The position numbers and the translations under genes were made by a program. Below are positions 44,154 through 52,866 of a stretch of 64,000 nucleotides of DNA, in pieces; position 1 is the first letter of the stretch; each line of letters starts with the position of its first letter. The notes beneath the pieces were generated by a model. It did no database searches. It was not told where the DNA came from and saw nothing but the letters and a program-made list of their open reading frames with translations. Origin of the DNA: G963662905 sp965230045 (GTDB lineage Bacteria > Bacteroidota > Bacteroidia > Bacteroidales > WRLA01); assembly GCA_965230045.1 (NCBI GenBank), contig OZ245940.1:682001-746000 (forward strand), given 5' to 3'.

Positions 44154-46055
44154 CTAGTACGCCCTGATGTTTTTGCCCTCAATGTAGTTTATGAAAGCCT
44201 TATTCACTACTTTGTTGCCCCCCGGTGTAGGATAATCACCGGTAAAATACCAGTCACCTTTGTGTTCGGGCAATGCTTCGTGCAGGTTTTCAATACTTTG
44301 AAACACCACTTCCACCTCTGCTTTTACCTCGGGTGAAGTGACAAGCTCAGAAATTTTCTTTGAAATTTGATCAGCAGTCAGAGGCTTGTAAATACCTTTC
44401 ACATAATTGACCATCTCCTCCTTGGGCAAATGTTCCTGAGCTTTGCATTTACGGTACACTTCGTTGATAACGCTTTGCTGATTGGTTTCTTTCAACAGGC
44501 TGATCGCTGCCCTGAAAGCAATGAAATCACCAATTTTCGCCATATCAATTCCATAGCAATCCGGATAACGGATCTGTGGCGCTGATGAAGCAACAACAAT
44601 CTTTTTGGGCTGCAAGCGGTCCAGTATGCGGATAATGCTTTGCTTCAGCGTGGTTCCGCGAACGATACTGTCGTCGAGAACAACAAGCTGGTCAATTCCG
44701 GCTTTCAGACTGCCGTACGTAATGTCGTAAACGTGGGCAACAAGATCGTCACGTTTGTTATCTTCAGTGATAAAAGTACGTAACTTGATGTCCTTAACTG
44801 CTACTTTTTCAGCCCGTATCCTTTTCGATAATATTTCATCAATGGCTTCAGGGCTGGCATCTGTACCCAATTGTTTTATTTTATCCCGTTTTATTGTGTT
44901 ATTGTATTCCTCCAGGGCTTCGGTCATTCCGTAATAGGCAACTGCTGCCGTATTGGGAATATAGGAGAACACCGTATTATCTAAATCGAAGTTAATAGCC
45001 TGAAGTACTGCAGGGCTGAGCAAATGTCCCAATTCCTTTCGTTCGGTATAAATATCCCGATCAGTTCCCCGGGAGAAATAAATTCTTTCAAAAGAGCAGG
45101 AACGTTTGGTTTTTGCTTCTTTGAATTGTTGTAAGGAAATATTGCCGTTCTTCTTGATAATGAGGGCATGTCCCGGATCCAGTTCTTTAATCTGGTCGGC
45201 TTTCAGGTCAAAGGCTGTTTGTATTACCGGACGTTCGGATGCTGCCACAACAATTTCATCATCAGCATAATAAAATGCCGGACGTATTCCTATTTCATCG
45301 CGCATCACAAATGCATCACCATGCCCCAGCATTCCCCCAATCACATATCCGCCATCCCAATATTGAGCCGATTCTTTGAGGATTTGCGGAATATCGATAT
45401 GGGCAATGATTTTATCCGTAATGGCGCGTTTGTTTAAGCCTTCATCACGGTATTTTTTGTACAGACGTTCGTTCTCTTCATCAAGCCAGTGGCCGATTTT
45501 TTCCAGAATGGTCACCGTATCTGAAGTTTCAATAGGATATTGCCCCAGATTGACCAGCTTCTCAAAAAGCTCATCCACATTGGTCATATTGAAATTGCCT
45601 GCAAGTACGAGGTTTCTGGTAATCCAATTGTTTTCGCGCACTACCGGATGCAGATAGCCGATATTGTTCCCGCCAAAAGTTCCATAGCGCAAGTGGCCGA
45701 GAAACAATTCTCCCGAAAAGTCCACATTGCTTTTCAACCATTGCACATCGCGAAGCAGGCCTGAATTTTTTTCTTTTATTTTGGCAAGCGGAGCATATGC
45801 GCGCTCAAAAACATCTTTTATGGGACTGGCTGCATTGGAGCGTATCCTGTGCATATATTGCTCGCCGGGAGGCATGTCCAGCTTGATGTTTGCAATGCCC
45901 GCACCATCCTGGCCACGGTTATGCTGCTTTTCCATTAGCAAATGCAATTTGTTCAGGCCATAAAATGCACTTCCGTATCTTGCAATGTAATGTTCAACAG
46001 GTTTTAGCAAACGGATCATTGCTATTCCACATTCATGCTGAAGGATGTCGCTCAT
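44154..46055 (-). CDS. PurF-like glutamine amidotransferase/phosphoribosyltransferase
   Basis: The 633-residue product combines an N-terminal class II glutamine amidotransferase domain with a C-terminal phosphoribosyltransferase fold, as in PurF, which starts purine synthesis from PRPP and glutamine. The start at 46055 (MSDILQHECGIAMIRLLKPV) puts the nucleophile Cys9 after a short propeptide; a promoter box sits 18 bases upstream, which rules out the longer reading from 46172. Key segments are QHNRGQDGAGIAN, GHLRYGTFG, MRDEIGIRPAFYY and the PRPP loop VVLDDSIVRGTTLKQS. At 633 residues it is about 130-160 longer than standard PurF; the extra length includes an insertion in the C-terminal half and a tail ending GKNIRAY. 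It is probably a second PurF-type paralog, so its reaction is uncertain. Confidence 0.85.
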   Translation of the reverse strand: MSDILQHECGIAMIRLLKPVEHYIARYGSAFYGLNKLHLLMEKQHNRGQDGAGIANIKLDMPPGEQYMHRIRSNAASPIKDVFERAYAPLAKIKEKNSGLLRDVQWLKSNVDFSGELFLGHLRYGTFGGNNIGYLHPVVRENNWITRNLVLAGNFNMTNVDELFEKLVNLGQYPIETSDTVTILEKIGHWLDEENERLYKKYRDEGLNKRAITDKIIAHIDIPQILKESAQYWDGGYVIGGMLGHGDAFVMRDEIGIRPAFYYADDEIVVAASERPVIQTAFDLKADQIKELDPGHALIIKKNGNISLQQFKEAKTKRSCSFERIYFSRGTDRDIYTERKELGHLLSPAVLQAINFDLDNTVFSYIPNTAAVAYYGMTEALEEYNNTIKRDKIKQLGTDASPEAIDEILSKRIRAEKVAVKDIKLRTFITEDNKRDDLVAHVYDITYGSLKAGIDQLVVLDDSIVRGTTLKQSIIRILDRLQPKKIVVASSAPQIRYPDCYGIDMAKIGDFIAFRAAISLLKETNQQSVINEVYRKCKAQEHLPKEEMVNYVKGIYKPLTADQISKKISELVTSPEVKAEVEVVFQSIENLHEALPEHKGDWYFTGDYPTPGGNKVVNKAFINYIEGKNIRAY

Positions 46056-46073
46056 AAGATTCTGTATTAAGGC

Positions 46074-46082
46074 GCAAAAATA
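46074..46082 (-). promoter_or_regulatory. Putative -7 promoter element of the PurF-like gene
   Basis: The minus strand reads TATTTTTGC, matching TAnnTTTG, 18 bases before the ATG at 46055. Confidence 0.55.
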
Positions 46083-46189
46083 ATGCTTTTCATGGAAAGA
46101 GGATGCTCCTTGCTTTATGTTCTGCTTGCTTGTTTCATAGCAATCCTTAAATTTGTTCCATCTCATAATCACATTAATACCAAAATCCT

Positions 46190-47788
46190 ATGATTCAAAG
46201 ATTTTTTAGCCTGATAATCACGCTTTTTGTGCCTTTTGTATTGCTTCAGGCGCAAGTCGATCAGTCCGATTGGGCTGATGGTTTTCCAGAAGGTTGTACA
46301 TCCGTCACGGTGGGAAAGATGGCCAGTTTTGATGGTTCGGTGATGACTTCCCATACAGATGATAGCCACCGCACACGTTCATGGATGGATGTTGTGCCTG
46401 CCGCCGACCATAAAAAAGGATCCGTTGTGGAAATGTACAAAAGGGTTGCTTGCGATAGTTTTGCAATGCCTACCTATGCCCATAAGCCTATTGGCAGCAT
46501 ACCACAGCTTAAGCATACTTTTCAATATATCAATACCGCTTATCCCTGCATGAATGAAAAGCAACTAGCTATTGGTGAATCGACTTTTGGAGGAAGACCG
46601 GAACTGCAATCCGATTCGGGTTTAATCGACTGCCAGCGCTTATGCCTGCTGATGCTCGAACGTTGTGAAACAGCCCGTGAAGCAATTGAAATGGCTGGGG
46701 AATTAACCCAAAAATACGGTTGGAACGATGCAGGAGAATGCCTGACCATTGCTGATAAAAAAGAGGTGTGGCATTTTGAGATAGTTGGCTCCGGCAAAGG
46801 AAAAACCGGATCAATATGGGTGGCACAACGCGTTCCGGATGATCATATTTCTGTTAATGCCAATGCGAGCACCATCAAAGAAATAGACCTGAAGAACAAA
46901 GATTATTTTATGGCGAGTGATAATATTTTTGATGTGGCCAAAGAAAATGGCTGGTGGAATCCTGATGTGGAAGCATTCCGTTTTTGCTATGCTTATGCAC
47001 CCAAAAGCCGCACGTCCATGGCTGCCCGTCGGCGCGAATGGCGTGTGTTTGATCTACTGGCGCCCTCCTTAAAGCTGGATCCCAATGCAGAAAATTATCC
47101 TTTCAGCGTAAAGCCCGATAAGAAAGTGACTATGGAAGATATGGTGCGCGTTTTTAAGGATTATTACGAGGATACACCTTTTGATATGGTGAAAGACCTT
47201 ACGGTTGCGGATAAGGACGGGAAGCAGGTCATCAGCCCGCTGGCCAATCCGCATATGCCCTATGATATGAACAAAATGCTTCGTATTAACGGAGGCTGGG
47301 GCTGGCGCGGCGAGCGCACAATCGCACGTTGGTACACCATGTACGGAACCATTATCCAGTGCCGCGACTGGCTGCCGGATGAAATCGGAGGGATTGTTTG
47401 GCTTGCGCAAGACAATATTGCTACTTCCATTTATATTCCGGTTTATTGTTCAGTAACTCATTTGCCCAAACCTTATGAAACACCCGGACGTCCAAATGGG
47501 TACACGCGCGAATCGGCATGGTGGGCTTTTAACCGCCTGGGAACGCTTACAGCACAACGTTGGGGGGATATGCGCCATGATGTGGATGCCGTATGGAATC
47601 CCATGCAAAAAGAGCTTTTTGAAAATGTAAATGCAACCGATAAAAAAGCGGAAATGCTTCTGAAAAAGTCTCCGCAGAAAGCAGTAGAATTCCTTACAGA
47701 CTATACCAATAAATGGGGAAATAAGGTTGTAAAAGATGCCTGGGATCTCGGCGATAAGCTTTGGACACAATACGATGAGAAATTTTAA
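46190..47788 (+). CDS. Secreted C69-family dipeptidase
   Basis: C69 (PepD) enzymes are N-terminal-nucleophile dipeptidases. The 532-residue product has a signal peptide (SLIITLFVPFVLLQAQ) and a short propeptide before the nucleophile Cys36 in EGCTSVTVGKMASFDGSV. Family-typical sequence includes TSHTDDSHRTRSWMDVVPA, QLAIGESTFGGRPELQ, GECLTIADKKEVWHFEIVG and VSVNANASTI-like segments further on. The signal peptide implies periplasmic or external action on peptides, in contrast to cytosolic PepD of lactobacilli. It stands as a single gene with a strong terminator. The start is the ATG immediately before the hydrophobic region. Confidence 0.92.
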   Translation: MIQRFFSLIITLFVPFVLLQAQVDQSDWADGFPEGCTSVTVGKMASFDGSVMTSHTDDSHRTRSWMDVVPAADHKKGSVVEMYKRVACDSFAMPTYAHKPIGSIPQLKHTFQYINTAYPCMNEKQLAIGESTFGGRPELQSDSGLIDCQRLCLLMLERCETAREAIEMAGELTQKYGWNDAGECLTIADKKEVWHFEIVGSGKGKTGSIWVAQRVPDDHISVNANASTIKEIDLKNKDYFMASDNIFDVAKENGWWNPDVEAFRFCYAYAPKSRTSMAARRREWRVFDLLAPSLKLDPNAENYPFSVKPDKKVTMEDMVRVFKDYYEDTPFDMVKDLTVADKDGKQVISPLANPHMPYDMNKMLRINGGWGWRGERTIARWYTMYGTIIQCRDWLPDEIGGIVWLAQDNIATSIYIPVYCSVTHLPKPYETPGRPNGYTRESAWWAFNRLGTLTAQRWGDMRHDVDAVWNPMQKELFENVNATDKKAEMLLKKSPQKAVEFLTDYTNKWGNKVVKDAWDLGDKLWTQYDEKF

Positions 47789-47805
47789 AAATATCCTTAT
47801 TTGAG

Positions 47806-47837
47806 AAAAAACCCGGAATTGTTTTCGGGTTTTTTTA
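47806..47837 (+). terminator. Rho-independent terminator after the C69 dipeptidase gene
   Basis: AAAAACCCGGAA (47806-47817) pairs with TTTTCGGGTTTTT (around 47822-47834) and is followed by further T residues. Confidence 0.8.
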
Positions 47838-47926
47838 TTTGCTGCCTTTTTGCAAAATCATTTCACCAAATATGCGTTAGGATAAAGGATAGCCAAATGT
47901 TTGTACAACCATTAAACCAAAATAAA

Positions 47927-49042
47927 ATGCTCGATTCCATTAAAAGTCCATCCATGATTATTGATCTTGGTCAGGTGAGGAAAAATATTCTGAAAATGAA
48001 GTCTGTGGCAGACCGGCACAATTTGATTTTCCGACCGCATTTCAAAACGCATCAGTCAAAAGCAATTGGCCGGATGTTCCGGGATGTTGGCGTGGACAGG
48101 ATCACGGTATCATCATTACAAATGGCAGAGTATTTTGCATCCGATGGCTGGAATGATATAACACTGGCGTTTCCGGTGAATATCCGTGAGGTGGAACGAA
48201 TCGACAGGCTTGCCGGTAAAATCCGCCTTAATCTATTGGTTGATAGTGAATTGGTTATTGATGTATTGGAAAATGGGCTGAAAAATGATGTGGGCATCTT
48301 TATCAAAACAGATACCGGTTATGGCCGTGCAGGCGTTCCGTGGGATGACACAAACACTTTAAAAAAGCTCATTGATAAATTGTTGAAATCATCGAAATTT
48401 AAAATGATGGGTTTTATAAGCCATGATGGCCATACCTATCATGAAGTGGATGAAAAGGGAAGTGCAATCCGCGCCATCCGGAAAAAGAGCCTGGAGCGTA
48501 TCAGCAAAATGAAAGCAGCGGTCGGTTTTCAAAAAAACTGGATTATTTCTATTGGTGATACGCCATCATGTTCTATTTGTGAGGATTATGTAGGGGTTGA
48601 TGAAATCCGCCCGGGTAATTTTGTTTTTTACGATTATGAGCAATATGATCTGGGCAGTTGCAGGCTTGATGAAATTGCATGCTCTGTGGCGTTGCCGGTT
48701 GTTGGCGTTTACCCGAAACGGAAGGAAATTGTCGTTCATGGAGGATCTGTCCATCTATCAAAGGATTACATTCTTGATGATGACGAATACGGGATTATTT
48801 ACGGTCGTGTGATAGCACCCGGACCTATGCCTTCAGCCGGAAATCAAAAGGAAATCGGCTTTATAAAATCACTGAGCCAGGAGCATGGCATAATTAAAAT
48901 CAGCGATGAATATATTTCGCAGTTTAAACCGGGTGACCTCTTGTTTGTTGTTCCCATACATTCTTGCCTCACTGCAAGCACGCCCATAAATTATTTTGAC
49001 ATTAAAGGCAACCGAATCGATAAAATGGTGTCTATTAAGTAA
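47927..49042 (+). CDS. D-threonine aldolase/D-serine dehydratase-like PLP enzyme
   Basis: From ATG at 47927 the product has 371 residues and the alanine-racemase fold III. The PLP lysine is Lys40 in FRPHFKTHQSKAIG; further segments are ITVSSLQMAEYF, FIKTDTGYGRAGVPWDD, FISHDGHTYH and SIGDTPSC, with a C-terminal metal-binding region ending VPIHSCLTASTP, where His and Cys can bind Zn2+ as in D-serine dehydratases. The family contains D-threonine aldolases and D-serine dehydratases, and the sequence alone does not separate them. An upstream in-frame ATG at 47801 falls within the preceding terminator hairpin and is rejected. It follows a D-/L-peptide-degrading gene, which fits amino acid salvage, but this is inference. 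Confidence 0.88.
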   Translation: MLDSIKSPSMIIDLGQVRKNILKMKSVADRHNLIFRPHFKTHQSKAIGRMFRDVGVDRITVSSLQMAEYFASDGWNDITLAFPVNIREVERIDRLAGKIRLNLLVDSELVIDVLENGLKNDVGIFIKTDTGYGRAGVPWDDTNTLKKLIDKLLKSSKFKMMGFISHDGHTYHEVDEKGSAIRAIRKKSLERISKMKAAVGFQKNWIISIGDTPSCSICEDYVGVDEIRPGNFVFYDYEQYDLGSCRLDEIACSVALPVVGVYPKRKEIVVHGGSVHLSKDYILDDDEYGIIYGRVIAPGPMPSAGNQKEIGFIKSLSQEHGIIKISDEYISQFKPGDLLFVVPIHSCLTASTPINYFDIKGNRIDKMVSIK

Positions 49043-49068
49043 GTGAATATCAATAAAAAAGAATAGAA

Positions 49069-49941
49069 TTGTCTGCACAAACCAAAAATAAGGAATTAAA
49101 CGCGCTGATCTCCATGCTGGATGAGCCGGACGATTCTGTTTTTACGGAAGTGAAAGACCGTATCTATTCTTTTGGAAACCTTGCCCTTTCGGAACTGGAA
49201 GTGGCATGGGCAGACCTCAAGAGTCCGCTTGCACGCCAAAGGGCCGAAAGCCTGATCCGCCTGATCCAACGCGATGAGCTTTATCTTGATTTGATCAGCT
49301 GGAAGAATTTCAGTGAGCACGATCTCCTCGAAGGGGCATATCTGGCCGCAAAATTTCATTATCCCGATATTTCAAAAAAAACCATCCGAAATGAACTGTT
49401 GGCGATTGCGGGCCACATCCGTATGGAGATGAACCAATCACTCACCGATTTGAATAAAATCAGGGTGTTTAACCATGTTTTGTACCGTGTGCATGGCTTC
49501 TCCGGTAACCGGAAATACCTGAATGCACCCGAAAATATGTTCCTCAACAAAGTTATGGAAAGCCGGAAGGGAAACCCCATAAGCCTGGCACTGATTTATC
49601 TTATTTTGGGGCGTATGCTCGAGCTTCGGGTTTACGGAATTAACCTGCCACATCATTTTGTGCTGGCATTTGTGCAACAAAAAGAAGAAGAGCGGGAATG
49701 GAAGCGTTCCGATGTGCTTTTTTATATTAACCCATTTGCCGAAGGCACTATTTTTATTGCTGATGAAATTTCACGCTACCTTAATGAGATCGATATCAAA
49801 CAAAAAGAACGTTTTTATCTGCCGGTCAAAGATACTGTCGTAATCCACCGACTGCTGAAGGATATGCAGATTTCCTTCAATAAAGATGGTCAAAAAGGCA
49901 GGGCCGATGAATTGGAACGCTATCTCGATATTTTCCGGTAG
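49069..49941 (+). CDS. SirB1/transglutaminase-like family protein
   Basis: The 290-residue product starts at TTG (49069, MSAQTKNKELNALISMLDEP); this reading matches the usual N-terminus of the family, and the first in-frame ATG would remove part of it. The first 100 residues are helical (VKDRIYSFGNLALSELEVAW). The transglutaminase-core2 domain carries NHVLYRVHGFSGNRKYLNAP, ESRKGNPISLALIYLILG and GINLPHHFVLAF, the last containing a conserved His. The catalytic Cys of true transglutaminases is not evident: the position before SLALIYL reads GNPI. It is therefore probably non-catalytic or works differently; SirB1-type functions are unknown. Follows the D-threonine-aldolase-like gene by 26 bases. 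Confidence 0.85.
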   Translation: MSAQTKNKELNALISMLDEPDDSVFTEVKDRIYSFGNLALSELEVAWADLKSPLARQRAESLIRLIQRDELYLDLISWKNFSEHDLLEGAYLAAKFHYPDISKKTIRNELLAIAGHIRMEMNQSLTDLNKIRVFNHVLYRVHGFSGNRKYLNAPENMFLNKVMESRKGNPISLALIYLILGRMLELRVYGINLPHHFVLAFVQQKEEEREWKRSDVLFYINPFAEGTIFIADEISRYLNEIDIKQKERFYLPVKDTVVIHRLLKDMQISFNKDGQKGRADELERYLDIFR

Positions 49942-49973
49942 AAAATCCGTTCATTTCCCCAAACAGATATTTG

Positions 49974-49981
49974 TACCTTTG
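49974..49981 (+). promoter_or_regulatory. Putative -7 promoter element of the M14 peptidase gene
   Basis: TACCTTTG matches TAnnTTTG, 26 bases before the ATG at 50008. Confidence 0.5.
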
Positions 49982-50007
49982 GCACCATTCATCTTACGAT
50001 AAAAGAT

Positions 50008-52758
50008 ATGCTGAAGTATCCATTGCTTTTACTGTTAAACCTTACTTTTCTTGCAAATATCCTGAATGCTCAGGAGAACCAATCGCGCGATCAATATTCA
50101 TCCTACGAAAGCATTATTTTTTGGATGCAGCAACTGGCAAATGAACATCCGGGAATATGCGAATACGTAAATGCGGGCACTTCTGTTGAAGGCAGGACAC
50201 TGGCATATCTTAAAATTAGCGATAATGTTGCGGAAAATGAAACAGAACCGGAAGTTTTCTTTGATGGGGGCATACATGGCGATGAAATTATGGCTGCCGA
50301 AAATATGATCCGCTTTGCCGATTTGCTCTGTACTTCCTATGGGTCTGATGCACAAATGACTTATTTGATCAATAACCGTGAGATATACATTTGGCCAATG
50401 GTAAATCCTGATGGACGGGTGCATGAAAGAAGGTTAAATGCCAACGGAATGGATCTGAACCGTGATTTTGGGTTTTACTGGAAAAGCTGGGGGCCTAATA
50501 CCTTTCCATTTTCCCAGCCCGAAAGCAGGGCTGTACGTGACCTGATGATGGAGCGGAATTTTTGCCTGCATTCCTCTTTTCATGCCGGATATGAGGGCAT
50601 TTATTATCCCTGGAGCTATACGCAGTTCCGTACAGCTGATGAAGATGCGTTTTACTGGCTTTCAAAACGCTATGCCGATGCTTCCGGATATGACACGCTC
50701 GAATACGGACAGGTTTCGCATGTGCTTTATAAATCCAACGGAAGTACCAAGGATTACGATTACGGCAGCTTTGGGATGATGGGCTGGTCTATGGAAATCA
50801 GCGACGACAAAACCCCTCCGATTTCCCAGATTCCTTATTATTTCCTGATTAATAAACAGCCCATGCTGGATTTGATTGAAGCCGGACGCTTCGGTTTGCA
50901 CGGACGGGTTTTGAATGCCGTAACCAATGAACCGGTTTCTGCCCGCCTTCAGTTTTCTTCGGGGCATCCATGGTTTTTTAACGACAAGCAAGTGGGTGAT
51001 TTTCATCGTATTGTTGATTCCGGTCAATATCAGCTGATTGTGCATGCCGATGGCTATTTGCCAGATACATTGGAGAATATAAATGTCGGCATTGAAGACA
51101 GCCTTTACTTTGAAATTTTATTGCATCCTCTAAATGGCAAGCAAAATACAGCCTATCGTCTTTTGGCTTGTGGCCGCGCTTTGAGTGATTATTCGGATAA
51201 TCCCAGGCCCTGGAAAGCGCTTTCCATATCCGATCAGCATGTTTGTGCTTTAGGCGCCGGAGGGTGGATGATCGTTGAAATGAATGAGCCGGTCCGGGAT
51301 ACTCGTGGTGCAGATATTCAGCTGATTACCCATAATCAACCTTTGGATACTTTGGTACAGGTTGATGCAGCAAATTCACCCGATGGCCCCTGGAAAGGGC
51401 TAAAGCCTGCTCAGGACTTGGGATTCGACCTGCAGCAAAGCCAGATACCCTCTGCACGCTTTTTCAGGATCAGGGATATGCACGATCCGGAACAAACCGA
51501 AAACAGTATCCTTCTGGATGCGGTGCTGGAAATTCAAAAAGAAGCTCATGCCTGGATAGTTTTCAGCGGCGACAGGCTCAGCGAACCGGGCGGAAACGGA
51601 AGGCTTGATCCGGGCGAAACCGGACAAATGACCCTTACTTTCTTAAATAATGGAATGATTGCAGGTGAAAATATCCGTATTGCTTTTCGGGATACATCGT
51701 CATATATAGAAATTACCCCCGAAGAAATTATTATTGATAACATGCCGGCAGGGGCATTTCAGGATGTAGTATTTAATATTTCAGCCGGCACCGAATGCCC
51801 TGATGGATATACAAGCTGCCCGGAACTCATTTATTATTTCAATGAGGAAGCTGATTCGGCTCATTACGCTTTTGAGCTGCAAATTGGCGCAGTAAATACA
51901 GCAGTTGTCGATCTTTCTTTGGATCATTATTCTGCACCACTTATCCGGGAGCAGTTAGCGCAGAAAAACATCTATACGTATTCCTTCGAAAGTCTCAACG
52001 ACAGCATCCTTCAGTTTGAAACCGTATATATCTGTATGGGCATGAGGCAGTACGCCCATCTTATGACGCCTTCGGATGTCCGGTTGATTGAGAGCTTTCT
52101 AAATAGTGGTGGCTCAGCTTATCTCGAAGGCGGTGATGCCTGGTTCTTCAATAAAGGAAGCGCATTAACCGAAATGTTTGGCATAGAAGCGCTGGAAAAT
52201 GGCGCGGACGACCTTTTTTATCTTAATGGATTTAATGGGGGATTGTTCAAAGACCTCCAAAGTGCTTATACTGGGACGAATCTTTCGGTCGATCGCCTAA
52301 AAGCAACAGCTAGTGCTTCGGATGAAATTTTTAATGAAGACGAGGGCTATTGCGTTGGTGTTGCCCATGATGCTGGCACTTACCGTACATTTGGGACGTC
52401 ATTTGAATGGGGCGGAATTGAGCAGCCTGGTCAATATCTTGAAGTCATTCATGATTTCCTGAACGGCCATGTGGTTTCAGTTCCTGATGGTTTAAAAACG
52501 GAAAATACTTCTCGTCTTAGGGCTATTAGAAATCCCGCAAACAGCGAAATACGTATTTCCTTTAATGCCGGCAAGGGACAAATCTGCATTTTTGAATGGC
52601 TGGATTTGCAAGGCCGTAAAATTGCAGCGAAAAAAGTTATAGCGACAGAAAATGGTTGGAATGAATTTAAATTACCTGATCTAATAAAACCAAACCAACT
52701 TTTATTCCTCAATTTTCGTCTGAATGACTATCAGGAATGCTTAAAAATAGTGTTTTAG
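50008..52758 (+). CDS. Secreted M14 zinc carboxypeptidase with T9SS-type C-terminal domain
   Basis: The 916-residue product has a signal peptide (LLLLLNLTFLANILNAQ). The M14 domain (about 30-285) carries the Zn ligands His90 and Glu93 in DGGIHGDEIMAAE and His192 in HSSFHAGYEG, the substrate-binding Asn-Arg in GMDLNRDFGF, and a candidate catalytic Glu263 in WSMEISDDK. A carboxypeptidase-regulatory-like domain follows (LHGRVLNAVTNEPVSARLQF, about 298-317), then a GNGRLDPGET module (about 530). A fold resembling the ThuA/glutamine amidotransferase type covers about 630-815 (SAYLEGGDAWFF). The last 80 residues (NPANSEIRISF, GQICIFEWLDLQGRKIAAKK) resemble a type A T9SS sorting domain. It is the first of three consecutive secreted peptidases. 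Confidence 0.92.
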   Translation: MLKYPLLLLLNLTFLANILNAQENQSRDQYSSYESIIFWMQQLANEHPGICEYVNAGTSVEGRTLAYLKISDNVAENETEPEVFFDGGIHGDEIMAAENMIRFADLLCTSYGSDAQMTYLINNREIYIWPMVNPDGRVHERRLNANGMDLNRDFGFYWKSWGPNTFPFSQPESRAVRDLMMERNFCLHSSFHAGYEGIYYPWSYTQFRTADEDAFYWLSKRYADASGYDTLEYGQVSHVLYKSNGSTKDYDYGSFGMMGWSMEISDDKTPPISQIPYYFLINKQPMLDLIEAGRFGLHGRVLNAVTNEPVSARLQFSSGHPWFFNDKQVGDFHRIVDSGQYQLIVHADGYLPDTLENINVGIEDSLYFEILLHPLNGKQNTAYRLLACGRALSDYSDNPRPWKALSISDQHVCALGAGGWMIVEMNEPVRDTRGADIQLITHNQPLDTLVQVDAANSPDGPWKGLKPAQDLGFDLQQSQIPSARFFRIRDMHDPEQTENSILLDAVLEIQKEAHAWIVFSGDRLSEPGGNGRLDPGETGQMTLTFLNNGMIAGENIRIAFRDTSSYIEITPEEIIIDNMPAGAFQDVVFNISAGTECPDGYTSCPELIYYFNEEADSAHYAFELQIGAVNTAVVDLSLDHYSAPLIREQLAQKNIYTYSFESLNDSILQFETVYICMGMRQYAHLMTPSDVRLIESFLNSGGSAYLEGGDAWFFNKGSALTEMFGIEALENGADDLFYLNGFNGGLFKDLQSAYTGTNLSVDRLKATASASDEIFNEDEGYCVGVAHDAGTYRTFGTSFEWGGIEQPGQYLEVIHDFLNGHVVSVPDGLKTENTSRLRAIRNPANSEIRISFNAGKGQICIFEWLDLQGRKIAAKKVIATENGWNEFKLPDLIKPNQLLFLNFRLNDYQECLKIVF

Positions 52759-52805
52759 CTTCTGTTTTTCACATTTTTTAAAATTACTTCATTGTGAAAT
52801 TTATT

Positions 52806-52813
52806 TAGTTTTG
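52806..52813 (+). promoter_or_regulatory. Putative -7 promoter element of the first C25 peptidase gene
   Basis: TAGTTTTG matches TAnnTTTG, 53 bases before the ATG at 52867. Confidence 0.45.
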
Positions 52814-52866
52814 TGATCTAAAAAATGGAATACCAATACTTTATCCACTAATACCAATCAAATTTC

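Noticed and set aside
47801..47926. A 42-residue N-terminal extension of the D-threonine-aldolase-like protein
   Set aside because: It would begin inside the terminator hairpin of the preceding gene and has no similarity to the family N-terminus.
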